Notes: a model not told the origin generated them from the sequence alone. 64,000 nucleotides of DNA from Moniliella sp. 'wahieum' (GCA_003971905.1 RSEE01000065.1:1-64000), one strand, 5' to 3'. Numbered from the stretch's first letter, positions 9,839 to 21,393 are shown. Numbers and translations are program-made.

Positions 9839-11660
9839 TTATGTATCGGTGGGCGAGCTGGACATATCGTCGTCCGAATCGAGCAAATAATCCTCCGGCA
9901 CGTACGACGGTTGTTCCTCTTGGATGGGCATCAATGCTTCGAGACGAGCCTTTTCGGCTGCCCGCTCTTGCCGCGTCTGTTCCAGCTCATGCAGCCAGAC
10001 AAGAAGCACGTCCTCTCCTCCGCGAAGAGACCGGATCAACTCCTTCAGTCCCTCGGCCTCGGACGAAAGCTGGGTTTCGCGGCGCTTCAGATAATGGATG
10101 TACTCAGTCGCCTTACCCAAGATCGTGGCCTTATTCAGTCTGGTCGCGGCACTGACCCCATCGACGAGTTCCTCAGGCGCCCTGGTTTCCTCGGTTTGCG
10201 AGGAAGGAGAGAAGATGAGCCGCCATTGTTCTGGGCGTCAGGTTACTGAGTGCGGGCACGGCTGCGCGTAGCGTCGCGAAACGTTCGTTGATGTTGTCAC
10301 GGTAGCGTCGTTCGATCGCATTGTGGGAAACTTTGTCATCTGAAGAGTCCAAAGTTTTCCTCCGTGGGCGCCGGCGGGCCTTATCGGGGCTAGGAGCGCG
10401 GGCTTGTGTCTGAAGAAGAAAGTCTGGTGGCAGACTCGCTTGGCGGACCAATCGATCCTGCTGCCGCTTCTGGAGTTGGACCATGACAGAGGGTATACTA
10501 TCGAACGCTGGAGATGGAAGGAAAAGCGGCATAGTGTTAGTGTTAACTTATCAGTACCAAGTGTCAAACCCTCGAAGGTTCCTCCCATCCATCAGCAATC
10601 ATTTCATGCAGGATGGATGGGGAGATACCAGCCAACGTCTGCATGTGGGCGATGGGACAAAAAGAGGGACATACCTTCAGCGGAAGGATGTTCCATTCAT
10701 CCACGTCCGCGACCTTTGCTTGCTCTTTGGCGTGGAGATTGAGCTTGTGCGCCAGCGAGGTCTCTGACTTGATCCGCTGACCCGGATGCTCCAGGGGAGT
10801 AGTACTGCCGGACTTGGTCATGCGATGCTTGAGAGCCAAGTCCTTGGGCGTACCATCAATCGTCACTGCTGTAGCCCGACCGCGACGGATGGGTCCAGGT
10901 CCGGAGGGCTTCGCTCTGCTGTAGAAGCATCACGTGTTGGGCCGCGCGACGAGGCGCCCCATCGAGCCAAGCAGGGGGAGAGACCAATGTGGTGCTTTGG
11001 AGGGCTGGCTGAGGGATGCCAGGCAGGAAAGATGGCGTGGATTGCATCGCACCGGGAGTTGGCAAGGGGGCACCAGGGGTGGAAAATCCACTGCCTGGCG
11101 CCGAGTTGACAAAGGGTGAATTCGGTTGGCCCATGGGTTGGGACTGGGGCCGAGACTGCTGGAACGAGTTGATCTGAGCTACGTTGACCGAACCCGAGGG
11201 CGAAGGCGTGTTCATCCCCGGAATGAAGGGGGCATAGGGCAGGGGGTTCTGTTGAGCAAGCGGCTGGGAAGTGGACATGCTCGACGTCTGAGGTGGCTGC
11301 CATATTTGGGGCGCTGCCTGCGGCTGCTGGCCCCCAGAAAAAGAGAATGGGTCGAAGGAGGTGACTTGCTGGGGTCCTTGGATCCCGTTGGACGCAAACT
11401 GCTGGTTGCTGCCAAAGGAAGTAAGGAGGGAGTTGACGTCCAGTCCCATCTGCGGATACTGGGGTTCTTGAACCAGTTGGGGAACTTGTTGCTGTTGCTG
11501 TTGCTGTTGCGGTTTGCTGCTGCGGCTGCTGCGGCTGCGGCTGCGGCTGTTGCTGCTGCTGCTGGGTGTCGGCCTGAGGCGGGGGGGGGGTACTGCCGGC
11601 GAGGACAACACTTTGAAGATACAAGGCCAGACTGGCGTCAAGAGGGGACTGAGAGCCCAT
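9839..11660 (-). CDS. bHLH transcription factor with Q-rich N-terminal region
   Basis: The basic helix-loop-helix region is explicit: DDKVSHNAIERRYRDNINER (basic region and helix 1, with the H-x3-E-x2-R DNA-contact pattern), loop, then DGVSAATRLNKATILGKATE (helix 2), running into a leucine-zipper-like helix. An intron at 10182-10246 (65 nt) splits helix 1 from the loop; removing it restores VPALRAPEELVDG. A second intron begins at 10674 (GTATGT), with the acceptor at 10470 or 10508. The N-terminal part (from MGSQSPLDAS, 11660) is rich in Gln, Pro and Ser, with poly-Q tracts, typical of an activation domain. Frame breaks sit in the poly-Q tract (near 11510-11530) and near 10890-10920. The protein ends soon after the zipper with an acidic tail (DYLLDSDDDMSSSPTD), so the membrane segments of SREBP are not evident. 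E-box CACGTG is the expected target. The start is tentative. Confidence 0.75.
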
Positions 11661-13361
11661 GGCCCAGGCGGGTGGGTGGAGGTGGGTCGGAGGAGCCCTG
11701 GGATGCCATGGCCGCAATCAACGAAGAGGACGGGGCGCGGAAGAGGTGGAAGAAGAGGTGGTGGTGGTGAGGTGCACACCAGGAACCGAGGTGGGTTGCT
11801 GCTGCTGCGGGCGCCGGCTCCGGTCGGTGGTGTCGTGGGTGCAGGTTGTGGGCCTGGCCGCGGGAATACTCTCTCGATCATCGGCCTGCCGCCTGCGCCT
11901 GGGCGCTGGACACCGTGACGGGTGACAGGCGACCGATGACAGCGACGGGTGAGGCTGCCGAGAGGCTGGCATTTGGGCGAGCGTTTTTTGGCTCGACGGG
12001 GGCCGAGGCAGAAGCCGATGCTTGAAGGCTTTGCGTGTGGCTTGAGATGGGGCTTTGGGTTTGGGTTTCGGCAGTGGTCCACTGTGGGTGCGGGAGTATG
12101 TCTACGCACGCTGTCCCCCTGCTGTGTCTCTTTTCGACCGCCGCCGTATTCGCCGCGGTTCGGTTTTCAGGCGCTGGGGCGCTCCCATATATCGTCCTCT
12201 AGTCCCCGATGGTCCTCTGGTCCTAGGGCCTCCCAGGGCCTCCCAGGGCTTGCCACAGGGCTTGCTCTGTCTGGCGCTACGGCGCCCACGTGCAAAGCGT
12301 AGGGCATTGCAGAACCCGTAACGCAATGCTACGTACAGCGCTAAGCTCGGGCTGCTGATGCACTCAACTCAGACTGAGTACTCAGGCTGAATAGCGATGC
12401 TCGACTCAGTACACGTGAACTTACATGTCACCGGCATGTCACCGTGCTCAATCGCGCTCATCCCCAAACGAGCACGTTGAGCTGAGCCTCAGCGCTCGCC
12501 TTGCTGGCTCCGCGGCTCCGATCTCAAGGTGACGCGGTGGTGATGTCACCTGTTAACGTTTCACGTTGAATGTTTAGCCATGCGAACGCGTAAAGTGTCC
12601 AAGTCCCGCGGCCCCCGACCACGCCCACCGGCCTCCGGCTTCCCCGCGTTTCCCCAGGCCCCCCGCGTCTCCCCAGGCCCCCGCCTCCTCCAAGCGTGGC
12701 CGAGAAGGGCCGAGATCCCTGGTTCTCAACAGCGTGGCAGCGCCTCAGCGCTGCGCCTGAGAGCTAACCAGTAACCCCGAGACCTCAGCCTGAGGCCGGA
12801 GTACCTGCGTACCTGAGTATGAGTCCTAGTCTCTGAGATTCCGAGAGCTAGGATGGTCGATGACTAAGTACTCAGCCTGAGTTATGAGTGTACTGAACTG
12901 ATGTCGATAATTTCGGGCATGTGCGCACGACGACAGCATGGTGGGACGCGCGCACGTCAATGTGGTCAATGCGCTGGGCTCTCCGCTCTCCCGCCAACTA
13001 TTACGCGAGCTAGAAAAAAACCTTCGAGCTGAATTGGCCATCTAATCTTCTTCCGGGACGTGCGACGGATGCTATAGGGGGACCATCCAGCCCAAGAGAC
13101 TGATAGCCCCGAGCTACAGTGCAGAACTGTCATCCGGCTGTTCCGGGTAGCATACTAGTGCACCATAGGTAGTCGATCTATTCTTTTCACACACGCCACT
13201 TTCGGGGGATTTGGCCCCTCATGCACAAAACGCCTCTCGAGCACCGCCAAGTAGGGACAGAACCACACATATGAACCCCATTTCCGGACCACCGAATTGA
13301 TGGTGCATTGCGGGTCAGTACCACGCTGTGGACTGGGGTTCATTCATTGCCATTGCCTGCT
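11661..13361. other. Intergenic with CTGAG/CTCAG palindromes
   Basis: About 1.7 kb between the bHLH gene and SPT16. No protein is supported. 12350-12530 and 12740-12900 are crowded with short self-complementary words such as ACTGAGTACTCAG and GCTGAGCCTCAGCGCT, like other gaps in this window. Confidence 0.6.
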
Positions 13362-16300
13362 TCACCACTTGCGCTTAGCCGCCGCCTTTTTCTTCGGTCG
13401 CCGTTCGTCCTCCGAGTCGTCTCCATGTTCTCGACGGTGTCGGTCGTCGGCTTTGGCCGCCTTGCGTTCCAAGGCATCCCAGTCCTCGCCTTCGTCCGAC
13501 TCGTCGTCAAAGGACGCTGAGCCCGAATCATCCGATGCGTCTTCATCAAAGTCCGACTCGGATCCAGCGGTGGACTCGTCGTCCGATCCCATGTCCCCGC
13601 CCATTGCTTCCGAAAAGTCCGACTCTTGCTCCGACTCGGAGGAGGCGTCTTCGTCGTCCGAGCTGCCCTGCAAGAACCCCCAGCCACCGACACGGAAGAA
13701 TTCCGCCGGATCGTCCTGTACCGTCTTCATGATCGCGGTCCAGTTGAGGTTGACCTGTCCGACCGAGATGGGGATGTCGACGGAATCGAGCCACTCCTTG
13801 ATGCTGTCCAGCTGTTGGCTGGGGATCGAGTTGAGGTGAACCACAGGCTTGGAGTAGTCCTTCATTACAAACACCAAATCAAAGTTCTTCAGACCATACT
13901 GCACGCGTTCCAGGTGAGCAATCTCCACCTCGGCCAAGGTAAGGACAAAAAAGGGGGGTTCAGAAAGATGGACCAGGGCGTCCATAGTCGGCGCAACCAA
14001 CACCGAGCTGCGGAAGGGAACCGCATTGAACGCTAGCTCGCGGAACGGAATGTCCATCTCCAGCCGTCCGCGGCTGGCATCAGCAATCTTTTGGGTAAAC
14101 GCCTTGAACTCCTTGTTAAGTTGGTGACGGTGCCTCCGTTCCTCGTTTTCCAGCTCAATCTCATCGTCGTCACCGGTGCGCTTGCGTTTTCGGTTCCCGG
14201 TCTCGTCAAACTGCACATCGCTCGCCTCTCGGAAGAACTGAATATCGCGGGCCTCTTCTTACCGACCATGATGGGATGCTTCAAGTGCACATGCACCAGC
14301 ACAATCAGCTCATGGTCGGTCGGTTGGCTGGAAGAAGAGGTGCTTGATGTTGCTAAACAGCAAATCCACCTTCTGGTGGAGCGGCGAGGTAAACCGGAGG
14401 CCGTTTTGGTGGATCTCCAGGTCCCCGGGTACCCGTTTGCCCTCCAATGCTGGGCGTGGGAACACCTCGCGAAGCACTGGTGGGCGCTGTTTGTTGAGAA
14501 TCAGTTTCTCCTGCTCCACCACGTCGGCCAACTCCTTCTTTTCCGCCTCACGCTTGGTCGCTGCCTTCTTAAATTCGGTGATCTCCTTGTAAAGCTCAGC
14601 GAAATGATACGCATCTTGGCTGCGGAAAGTCATGTTGCGAACAAACGTCGCATCTGGGTCTTCAAACGGCTGGTCCTCCTTCTTGCCCAAGATCTGTCCC
14701 GGGGAGATAAAGTTGAAGCGGAGGTAAGTCCACTCTCCCTCGTCAGATTTGGACAGGTTCTTGAGGGTATGGATATGGAACGGCACGGCAAAGCCATAGA
14801 TGGGGATGATGATGGACGAGGCGCGCTGGTCGAGGAAGATCTTCAGGTCCTTAGCCCGCGAAGGAACCACGTGGTCCCCCTTGTAGCTCTCAAACCGCTT
14901 CCACACCTGACCTCTCGACTTGCTCTCCCCCCCATCGTCGTTGTCAAAGCGAGCGAGGCCCTCCTCTTGCTTCTGCCGAGCGAGCTCCTTCTGGTGCTCC
15001 TTGATGCGATTGTCCACACTTTCCTCTTGGTTGGTGGTGCGGTTGGAACTGCGTAGGCGTCGCCCGCCAAACGACTCGAGAAGCGCATCATCCGCCTTGG
15101 CTTTCGGTTTGGGCTTGGGTTTCTCCTCCTCGCTCTTTTCTTGGAAGAAGGAAAGGTCCGAGGTGGACTTGACCGCCGTTGTCAGGAAAGACGCAGGTGC
15201 ATTTGCATTGACCCTCACAGTGTCGATGAGGAGAAGAGCGTAGGTCTTGCCCGGGTGGTTGGGGTCGGGGATGTTCTCCACCCCAAGGCTGACATCAAAA
15301 ATCATGTCCTTCTTGATTTTCCGCTCGTTGCGTGGTGAAAGGGAAAGGCAGAGTCGCGGAATTCCAGGCCAGTGGCAAACCCAATCGACTTTGTCAGGTA
15401 GGAAGCAAGGTCGGGGTCCTTGGACTGAAGAAATTCGACTGCCTGGTTGTAAACCTGTTTGCCCGTCACGCCCTCGCGAAGGAAGTCCGAAGCGACCTTT
15501 TGTTGCGTCTCGAGGAGGAGCGAATAGGCAGCTGATTGCTTCTCGTGAGGGTCAACCAGATAGGTACGCCCCACATTGGAGCAATAGGAGCGGTAGCGAA
15601 TTCCCACCTCGGCAATGATCACACTGCCCCCTCCGTCGGCACCCTCGAGACGTTTGTTGTTGCTCTGGGCCGAGCTACGCAGGTCGTACTCGCCGCCACT
15701 CATGATGATGGGGGTGTAGCACAAGTCAGCATAAGACGGGTCCAGATCAGGCAAGACAGCCTTCTGCTTGCGCCAAAAGCTATTGTCGTCCAGCTTGTTC
15801 TCAATATTGATAGCCAACTTTTCGTGGGAGACCTTGCGTCCATCATCAAGAACGTTGGACATCTCATCCACCAAGTAGTCCTTGAGCAGTGCTGTCGACA
15901 TCTTGGCCGCAATACGGGTGAACTTGATTTCCTCCTCGTCTTTGGCGGCCCAGATGGCGCTGAAGGCAGGACCAACATCGAGGGATACCCACTTGTTGGT
16001 ATCAATTGCCTTGCCCCAGACTGAGCCCCACTCTTCGGCAAACTTGCCTACCACTTTGTCCTTGGAAAAGATCCCCACCTGGCCCGAAGTGGCATCCTTG
16101 ACCTGAGCAAAGAGGGCATCCCAGCCTGCCTTGTTCACTGCTTCGTCCTTACTCCGCTTGATAATCTCGACGGCAACACCCTCCTGGTTCTTGGCCAGCG
16201 GCTCGAGAAGTTGAGCTGTGCGAATGTCAGAGTCAGCCTTGAACAGGTCGCAAGAGGGGGTTAGAGAGGGGGCTTACCCTTGGCAGATGAAGTGACAAAT

Positions 16301-16690
16301 GTAACCTTCTGTTTGGTGAGGAGGATGACGGTCGAAGGAAACTCGTATCCCAGGAGCCAAACCTGCAATGGCGCAAGGGAGAAAGGGGGGTCATCAGGGC
16401 ATGCTCATGGTAAGGAGAGGAGAGGAGGACATACGTGGAGAGCCACCGTCTTGCTGTACGGCATATCGTCATTCTGGGCGCCCATGGGCACTACCACTGC
16501 ACCTGTCTCGGATAGCGGCTGGAGGGCAGGATCCTTGCTGGGCGCCTGTGGCGAGACAAGGCGGGGAGGGTCAGCAACAAGACGGAACGCGAGGACGGGG
16601 GCGGGGAGGAAGACGCACCGCCCATGCAGCCTGGATGGCGGCCGCGCGTCGGCCAAACGCGGCAACGTCAATTGTGACCTTGTCCGACAT
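13362..16690 (-). CDS. SPT16: FACT complex histone chaperone subunit Spt16
   Basis: Large subunit of FACT, which dismantles and rebuilds nucleosomes during transcription and replication in the nucleus. Exons: 16690-16619, 16545-16435, 16362-16278 and 16215 onward, with introns of 73, 72 and 62 nt. The N-terminal inactive aminopeptidase-like (M24) domain includes [20 protein letters not shown] and [20 protein letters not shown]. The middle PH-like domains follow ([40 protein letters not shown]). The very acidic tail ([19 protein letters not shown]) ends in a basic stretch ([10 protein letters not shown]). Conserved sequence switches frame at about 15340 (CCC where CCCC restores the frame), about 14318 (a duplicated GACC) and about 14255 (one base short). 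Fixing these would leave one normal Spt16 of about 1,000 residues. As the gene is essential, assembly error is more likely than decay. Start [12 protein letters not shown] is followed at once by the first intron. Confidence 0.93.
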
Positions 16691-17169
16691 GGCGTGGCCT
16701 GTTGACGGGGGCGGGTGGCAAGGGAGAGGAGGTGGTGGCAGAAAGGAGCAGAGCCGTCGCCGCCCAAGGCTGCGTCCCCCCGATGGGGCCAGACTGGATT
16801 CGCAGCCAAACCCTAGCGGTGCTCACCCACGAAAAAGAACACGCGACGCGAATGTTATGTAACGCCCTCTCAAGCACGCACCCGCCGTGCCCCACAGTCC
16901 GAGCGCAGGAACGGCTATTACAATCGCCAATTAATACTCGTCACCTCCAAAATGTGCAAATGGAAATCATTCCGGGGCCGAGTCAGACGCGAAGAGCCAT
17001 CTGATGCAGGGCGTACAGCATGCAGCATGGGCCACACCACACCACACCGTCCCATGCCACACCAAACCAAACCAAAGAGAGGAGAGTAAGGACAGGGAAA
17101 AAGAGGGTTAAGAAAGCATGCGTCTCAAAATATATTAGGGAGAACGTTCATTGCCTGGTAACCTTTCGG
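16691..17169. other. Intergenic
   Basis: About 480 bp upstream of SPT16 and downstream of the LEA-2-like gene. No gene is seen. Confidence 0.5.
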
Positions 17170-18533
17170 TCAGTACATTGTTTCCTTCCCTCCCGCCCGC
17201 ATAGGTTTACACGTATGGGGAGACCCGGAAAGGCAAGGGATGTACGTAGTATGAAGGGTGAAGGGACAAGCGACGTCCGTCAAGGTGGTGCCAGAACCCT
17301 TGGTACCAATCATGCCCATCACCTTGAACTGCAAGCTGAACACAAGCTTGAGCACTTGACATGGGTTAGCTGAGATGCAGCCCACATAATAAACAAAGTG
17401 CAAAGCACGTACCTGGGCGAGAAGCTCCTGGCCACTTGGGACCATAGCCATGATAAAAGTCCAGGAAGGTCTGGTCCCCAGTCAAGTTGATCAACTTGTA
17501 AACAAAGTCGTTTGGGAATTGGAACTCCTTTTCTTCTTCTGCCCAGCAACGTGGAGGGAACCGATATGCCCCTCCCCAACCAAATTATTTGTGCTTTGGT
17601 CGCGCACCGGTCCATGTCGGTGATCTTTTGATCGGAACTTAGGATGCCTTGTTGTTAGCACGCATGTTGGCCATCATGGTCATGCTAAAATTGAGAGGAT
17701 TGTGCCCAACGCTCATCGAGCCAGCATCGGGATACTCACCGAGCGGATGAACAGTTCGGAAATCAAAGCTGGGCACACGAGTGATGACAAAGTAGAGCAT
17801 CAAGCCAAGGGCAATGCACACAAAAAAAAGGCGAGGAACGTAGTGGCCCTGCAATCCATCCCTAATACCTTGATGTCCCCCCGGCCCCACGCCACAAAGG
17901 AGGCTTTCTTGGCCTTGCGTTTTTGACGGCGACGATGAGGCGCAGTCATTCGTTTGCGCTCCTCATCTGTGTATTCGGCCCCGAGGGCGGGGACAGTAAT
18001 CATCTCGATGCCATGTGGCCAGCGAGCTCCAATTGCATTTCGGGATTGGATTGGATGATCGCATTCCTCTCTTTGGCAAAGGAGGCAGCGGCACGCTGCT
18101 GCTCGTCCCATGCGCGGGGATCTCTGTTTTGGGCATCAAACCAAATGCGTTGGACAGAAGTGCCTGCTTGGGACGTACACCCACCGCCAGAGGAACCAAC
18201 TCATCGTCCCCCCATGACTCGGTCGAATATAGCGCATGCCCCTCGTATCGAGGTCGACATTGGGATCGGTAAGGCCGGCGGCAACAAGACCCCTGGCGAG
18301 AGGTCGTACATTATTGAAGTCATCATAGACGTTCCAATCCTCGTCTCGCTCTCCTCGTCAGTCTTGTCCGCTCCCCACAACCCGCTGGCTCGTTGGAAAG
18401 TGGAAGTGGACCCCAACGCACTCGCATTATAGGGTGTATAGGGTTGGTGAAGGAAGGAGGTCGCCTCCCGCAGCGAAGGATCGTCTGTGTAAGGTTCGAG
18501 GGCCGTTACAGGACGCGAAATGGACGAGTCCAT
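17170..18533 (-). CDS. Single-pass membrane protein with LEA-2-like domain
   Basis: Start MDSSISRPVTALEPYTDD. A disordered, probably cytosolic region of over 200 residues follows, containing DEDWNVYDDFNNVRPLARGL and RDPRAWDEQQRAAASFAKER, then a basic stop-transfer stretch (TAPHRRRQKRKAKKASF). Next is one membrane segment (VPRLFFVCIALGLMLYFVI) and a lumenal/extracellular part: NFSMTMMANMRANNKAS, KITDMD, VRDQSTNNLVGEG, FVYKLINLT, LKLVFSLQFKVMGMIGTKGS. That order (N-F-x-hydrophobic strand, T-N-N-L-V-G-x-G turn, basic/hydrophobic strands, final G-T-K) is the layout of fungal proteins with NDR1/HIN1-type LEA-2 domains. A 58-nt intron lies at 17355-17412. At least five frame switches (near 18350, 18140, 18015, 17860 and 17600-17640) interrupt it, so the order was read across three frames. 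The molecular function is unknown; the family assignment is by pattern only. Confidence 0.6.
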
Positions 18534-19559
18534 GGGCGCAGATGAGTCGGGCAATAACAGCGCCACTGTGGCGGTATGAGTAAGATGGAGTTGGAGCTTT
18601 TCCCTTCGGCCACGTTCGCATGTTGCGCTCAACCCAATGCGAACGATTTTTTGGCGTCGGAGCTCCGCGCGCCACTTTTGTATTTGTGCTCTACAGGTGG
18701 CAACAAGTAGACCCTATAGCATAACACTGTACAGACATCCCGCGAACACGCCCCTCTTTGTCTGCCACGCCATCATGACCGGGAACAGGGCAATACCAAC
18801 CAAATCGTGGAATCTCGTCGCTCCTCTCAGATCTCAGCTCTTCACCTGAGGCCTGAGCCTCAGGGTCGAGCTGTGGGCCCAGAGAGAGGGGCTATTAGAG
18901 AAGGGGGAACGGACGCTGCAGAAGAGTCGAAGCGTACGGTGGCTGAGCTGCACTAGGATAAGTATAAGACTGACTGGCAATTGATTTGTCCCAAGGGATC
19001 ATCTTCTTCCAAGCCTGGATAACTTAATTGATCTCGGCACGCCGAATCTCCCGGCAGCCTGTTCGAAGGTCAGCACAAACTCTTGATTGATCTGGTGCAC
19101 ATATACGGTGCGGTGCTGCTGTCGAAAAAAACACGCGGTGATATAGGCTCCTGAGAATAAGGCCGTTGAAGCGGAAGCGAGAGCATGTCAGTGGCGCACA
19201 GTGGTCATGGTCTCTCGCCGCCATTTCCCGTTGCTCTTGGTGGCGTGGTTCAAAGCATACAGTAGTAGCTGGAGGCTGGAGGGAGGTACGGAGAAGAACG
19301 TGGCAAAAGGTATAGACCCTGCTGCCCCTCCATCAATCGAAAGCCAAAGCCGCACCGTTCAACGTTCAACGGCAACCCCCGATGATCGATGATCATGCAT
19401 CCAAGCGACCGTTGCTGGCCTGGCCGATGTGTTACGTCATCATAATTGCCATAGTCGGCGTCCGCTTGGCATTTCAGCGCAAGCACAGAGCGATGCGATA
19501 CTAGCAACCGGTGTAGCTAGCCTCCTCCCTTCTTCCTCCACCGAAAAGATATACCCGTC
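18534..19559. other. Divergent intergenic region
   Basis: About 1 kb between the LEA-2-like gene (-) and DID2 (+), probably holding both promoters. It contains TTCAACGTTCAACGG at 19357-19371, the same word as the TTGAACG repeats found elsewhere. No gene is supported. Confidence 0.5.
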
Positions 19560-20403
19560 ATGAGTGGTATGGAGAGTACGTCGAATCCTGATTGCAACTC
19601 GGTGTGCACCTTCTGATCCTTGTCCAGAGTCGCTTTTTCAGCTCAAAGTGGGTTCGGTCCGTGGCACTGAGGCAGTCTCCTTACTGACACTTTCCAGTTC
19701 ACCGCCAAGTCGCTCCAGCGGCAGGCGCGCAAGGCCACCAAGGACGAGGGCAGTGAGAAAACCAAGCTGAAAAAAGTATGTCGCCTCTTGGCTTCTGTCC
19801 TGTTGAAGCTAACACGGTTTACCCTAGGCGCTGGCTCAAGGAAACACAGAGGGTGCGCGGATCTATGCGAGCAATGCGATTCGGAAAAAGAATGAGTCGC
19901 TCAACCTCCTCCGCCTGTCCTCAAGGATCGGACGCTGTGGCCAGCCGAGTTGAGACGGCTGTCACAATGCGTCAGGTAACGGGAAATATGACTGGCGTGG
20001 TCAAGATATGGACCGAGCTATGGAGAGCATGAACCTCGAGCGGGTACGTCCCCGTTTCAACCCTTTCCTTTTCCTTTGTGTATGGGAGCTAACACCTCTC
20101 CAGATCTCGGCGGTAATGGACAAGTTTGAATCACAATTCGAGGATGTGGATGTGCAGGACGACCATTATGGACAAACCATCAGCAACACCATGCCACTGC
20201 CACACCGCAGGACGAGGTAGACACGCTGATATCAACCAAGTTGCCGACGAGAATGGGATTGAACTCGACCAGCGCCTGGCCGAAACGGATATTGCCCCAA
20301 TCCACGCCTCAACCAGGAACTCAAGACACGCCTGTAGCAAGCCTGTTGCGGGCAGATGACGATTGGCGGCGGAACGGCTGCGTGCGCTTCGACCGGCTAC
20401 CTA
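19560..20403 (+). CDS. DID2: ESCRT-III-associated protein Did2/CHMP1
   Basis: Snf7-family protein that recruits the AAA ATPase Vps4 to ESCRT-III on endosomes. Five exons: 19560-19575, 19628-19647, 19698-19775, 19828-20043 and 20104-20403; introns of 52, 50, 52 and 60 nt. Spliced start [20 protein letters not shown], then [37 protein letters not shown] and [12 protein letters not shown], the typical CHMP1 helices. The C-terminal MIM1 helix AERLRALRP lies just before TAA at 20401-20403. The coding sequence shows an unusually high density of indels (near 19932, 20006, 20159, 20175, 20238, 20312 and 20345), including GG where G restores the frame at about 19930. Either this stretch was badly polished or the copy is decaying; the perfectly conserved splice sites and motifs favour the former. 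It converges on PRE3 with only 43 bp between stop codons. Confidence 0.88.
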
Positions 20404-20446
20404 AGATCCAATCATCAATGTCATGTGCATCTGTTCATTTTTCTGC

Positions 20447-21200
20447 TTATACGAGCAACGCGCTCAGTTGGGGGAGCTTGTTTGGAATGGGGTTAGTATG
20501 GCACGAGTGGTAGCAACGAACAGGGACGTACGCCAGGAATGAAGTGCCGTTCCACCCCTTCTCCGAAATGTCAGTCATGCGGATCGTGCCGCCAGAAGAA
20601 CCATCACGAGCCATGGCGAGGGAAAGAGCTGAGGTTTGGTTAGCTGCTGTCCTCAATTCACAAAACGGAGCACATACCATTCTTGACAAACTCGAGCGTC
20701 TCCTGCTTGCTCATCCCAGGCTTCCAGTTGGCATCGCAGTACCCGTAGATGTACGTCGAACCCGAACCGCCAATCGCCCAAGGCTGTTGGAAAAGGCCAC
20801 CGCCCAATGGAACATTGAACACAGATCCACCAAACTTGGGGTCCCATCCAGCAAACAATGGCTGCCAGCTGATAGAGCGTCCTTTTTGATAGACCACTTC
20901 CTGGAAAAGCGACGCGGCCGTCTTGACAGGCGGCTGACCGTGCTCAACCGAGTAAACGCCAAGGTAGTAGGTGATCATGTCAGCTACAGCTTGCGTATCA
21001 GCAGCCGAGCCACTGCGCAGCAGAGTAGATGCGATCCGAGATGTGGGTGAGCTTGTCGGTCACACGGTTGGCAATGTAGGAACCCATGGTGGTGCGACTA
21101 TCGGCACCAAGGACGACACCTCCGTCATAGGCAACGGCCATGATGGACGTGCCGAGGTTGACTTCTCCTCCTTGAGATGTTGGACGTCAATGTCGTTCAT
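20447..21200 (-). CDS. PRE3: 20S proteasome catalytic subunit beta-1
   Basis: The caspase-like (post-acidic) active subunit of the 20S core. Start [11 protein letters not shown]; the propeptide ends at the conserved Gly before the catalytic Thr (G-T-S-I-M-A-V), then [40 protein letters not shown] and [20 protein letters not shown], and in exon 2 [12 protein letters not shown]. Exons: 21200-20678, 20628-20532 and 20476-20447; introns of 49 and 55 nt. Frame breaks occur near 21160, near 21035 (IYCCRSGS expected) and in a G-run near 20552; adding one G there yields GVERHFIPG and a correct phase-0 join to the last exon LPQLSALLV. These are single-base defects in an essential gene, so assembly error is likely. 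Confidence 0.92.
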
Positions 21201-21385
21201 CGTTGATGGTAGTGGGAGTGGTGCTGGGGCTGGTGGTGATGGTGAAGAAGCTGTTGGCGCGATTATGTTCGGTTGCTGCAGCCTCTCACTGCCATTTGCT
21301 AGCTAGGGCCGATGTGGCTCTTGTATCGTACGCGGCCTGCGATGATGTAATTCCGCGCAACCTTTCCGCCCACAGGCGGTGGTCG

Positions 21386-21393
21386 TCACGTGA
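21386..21393. promoter_or_regulatory. E-box TCACGTGA
   Basis: Palindromic TCACGTGA about 190 bp upstream of the PRE3 start codon, identical to the sites at 3595-3602. Candidate bHLH site only. Confidence 0.3.

Noticed and set aside
9839..11660. Calling the bHLH protein Sre1/SREBP
   Set aside because: The membrane helices and the C-terminal regulatory domain of SREBP are not visible in an open frame, so only the bHLH family is claimed.
13297..15338. Several + strand open frames of 100-320 codons
   Set aside because: All are antisense shadows of SPT16, whose conserved sequence explains the open frames.
17319..17615. Separate small gene downstream of the LEA-2-like gene
   Set aside because: Reading the other frame gives VRDQSTNNLVGEG and FVYKLINLT, which continue the domain of the upstream gene, so one gene with indels is simpler.
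19560..20403. DID2 as a pseudogene
   Set aside because: All splice sites, the CHMP1 helices and the C-terminal MIM1 are intact, and neighbouring essential genes carry the same type of homopolymer indel.
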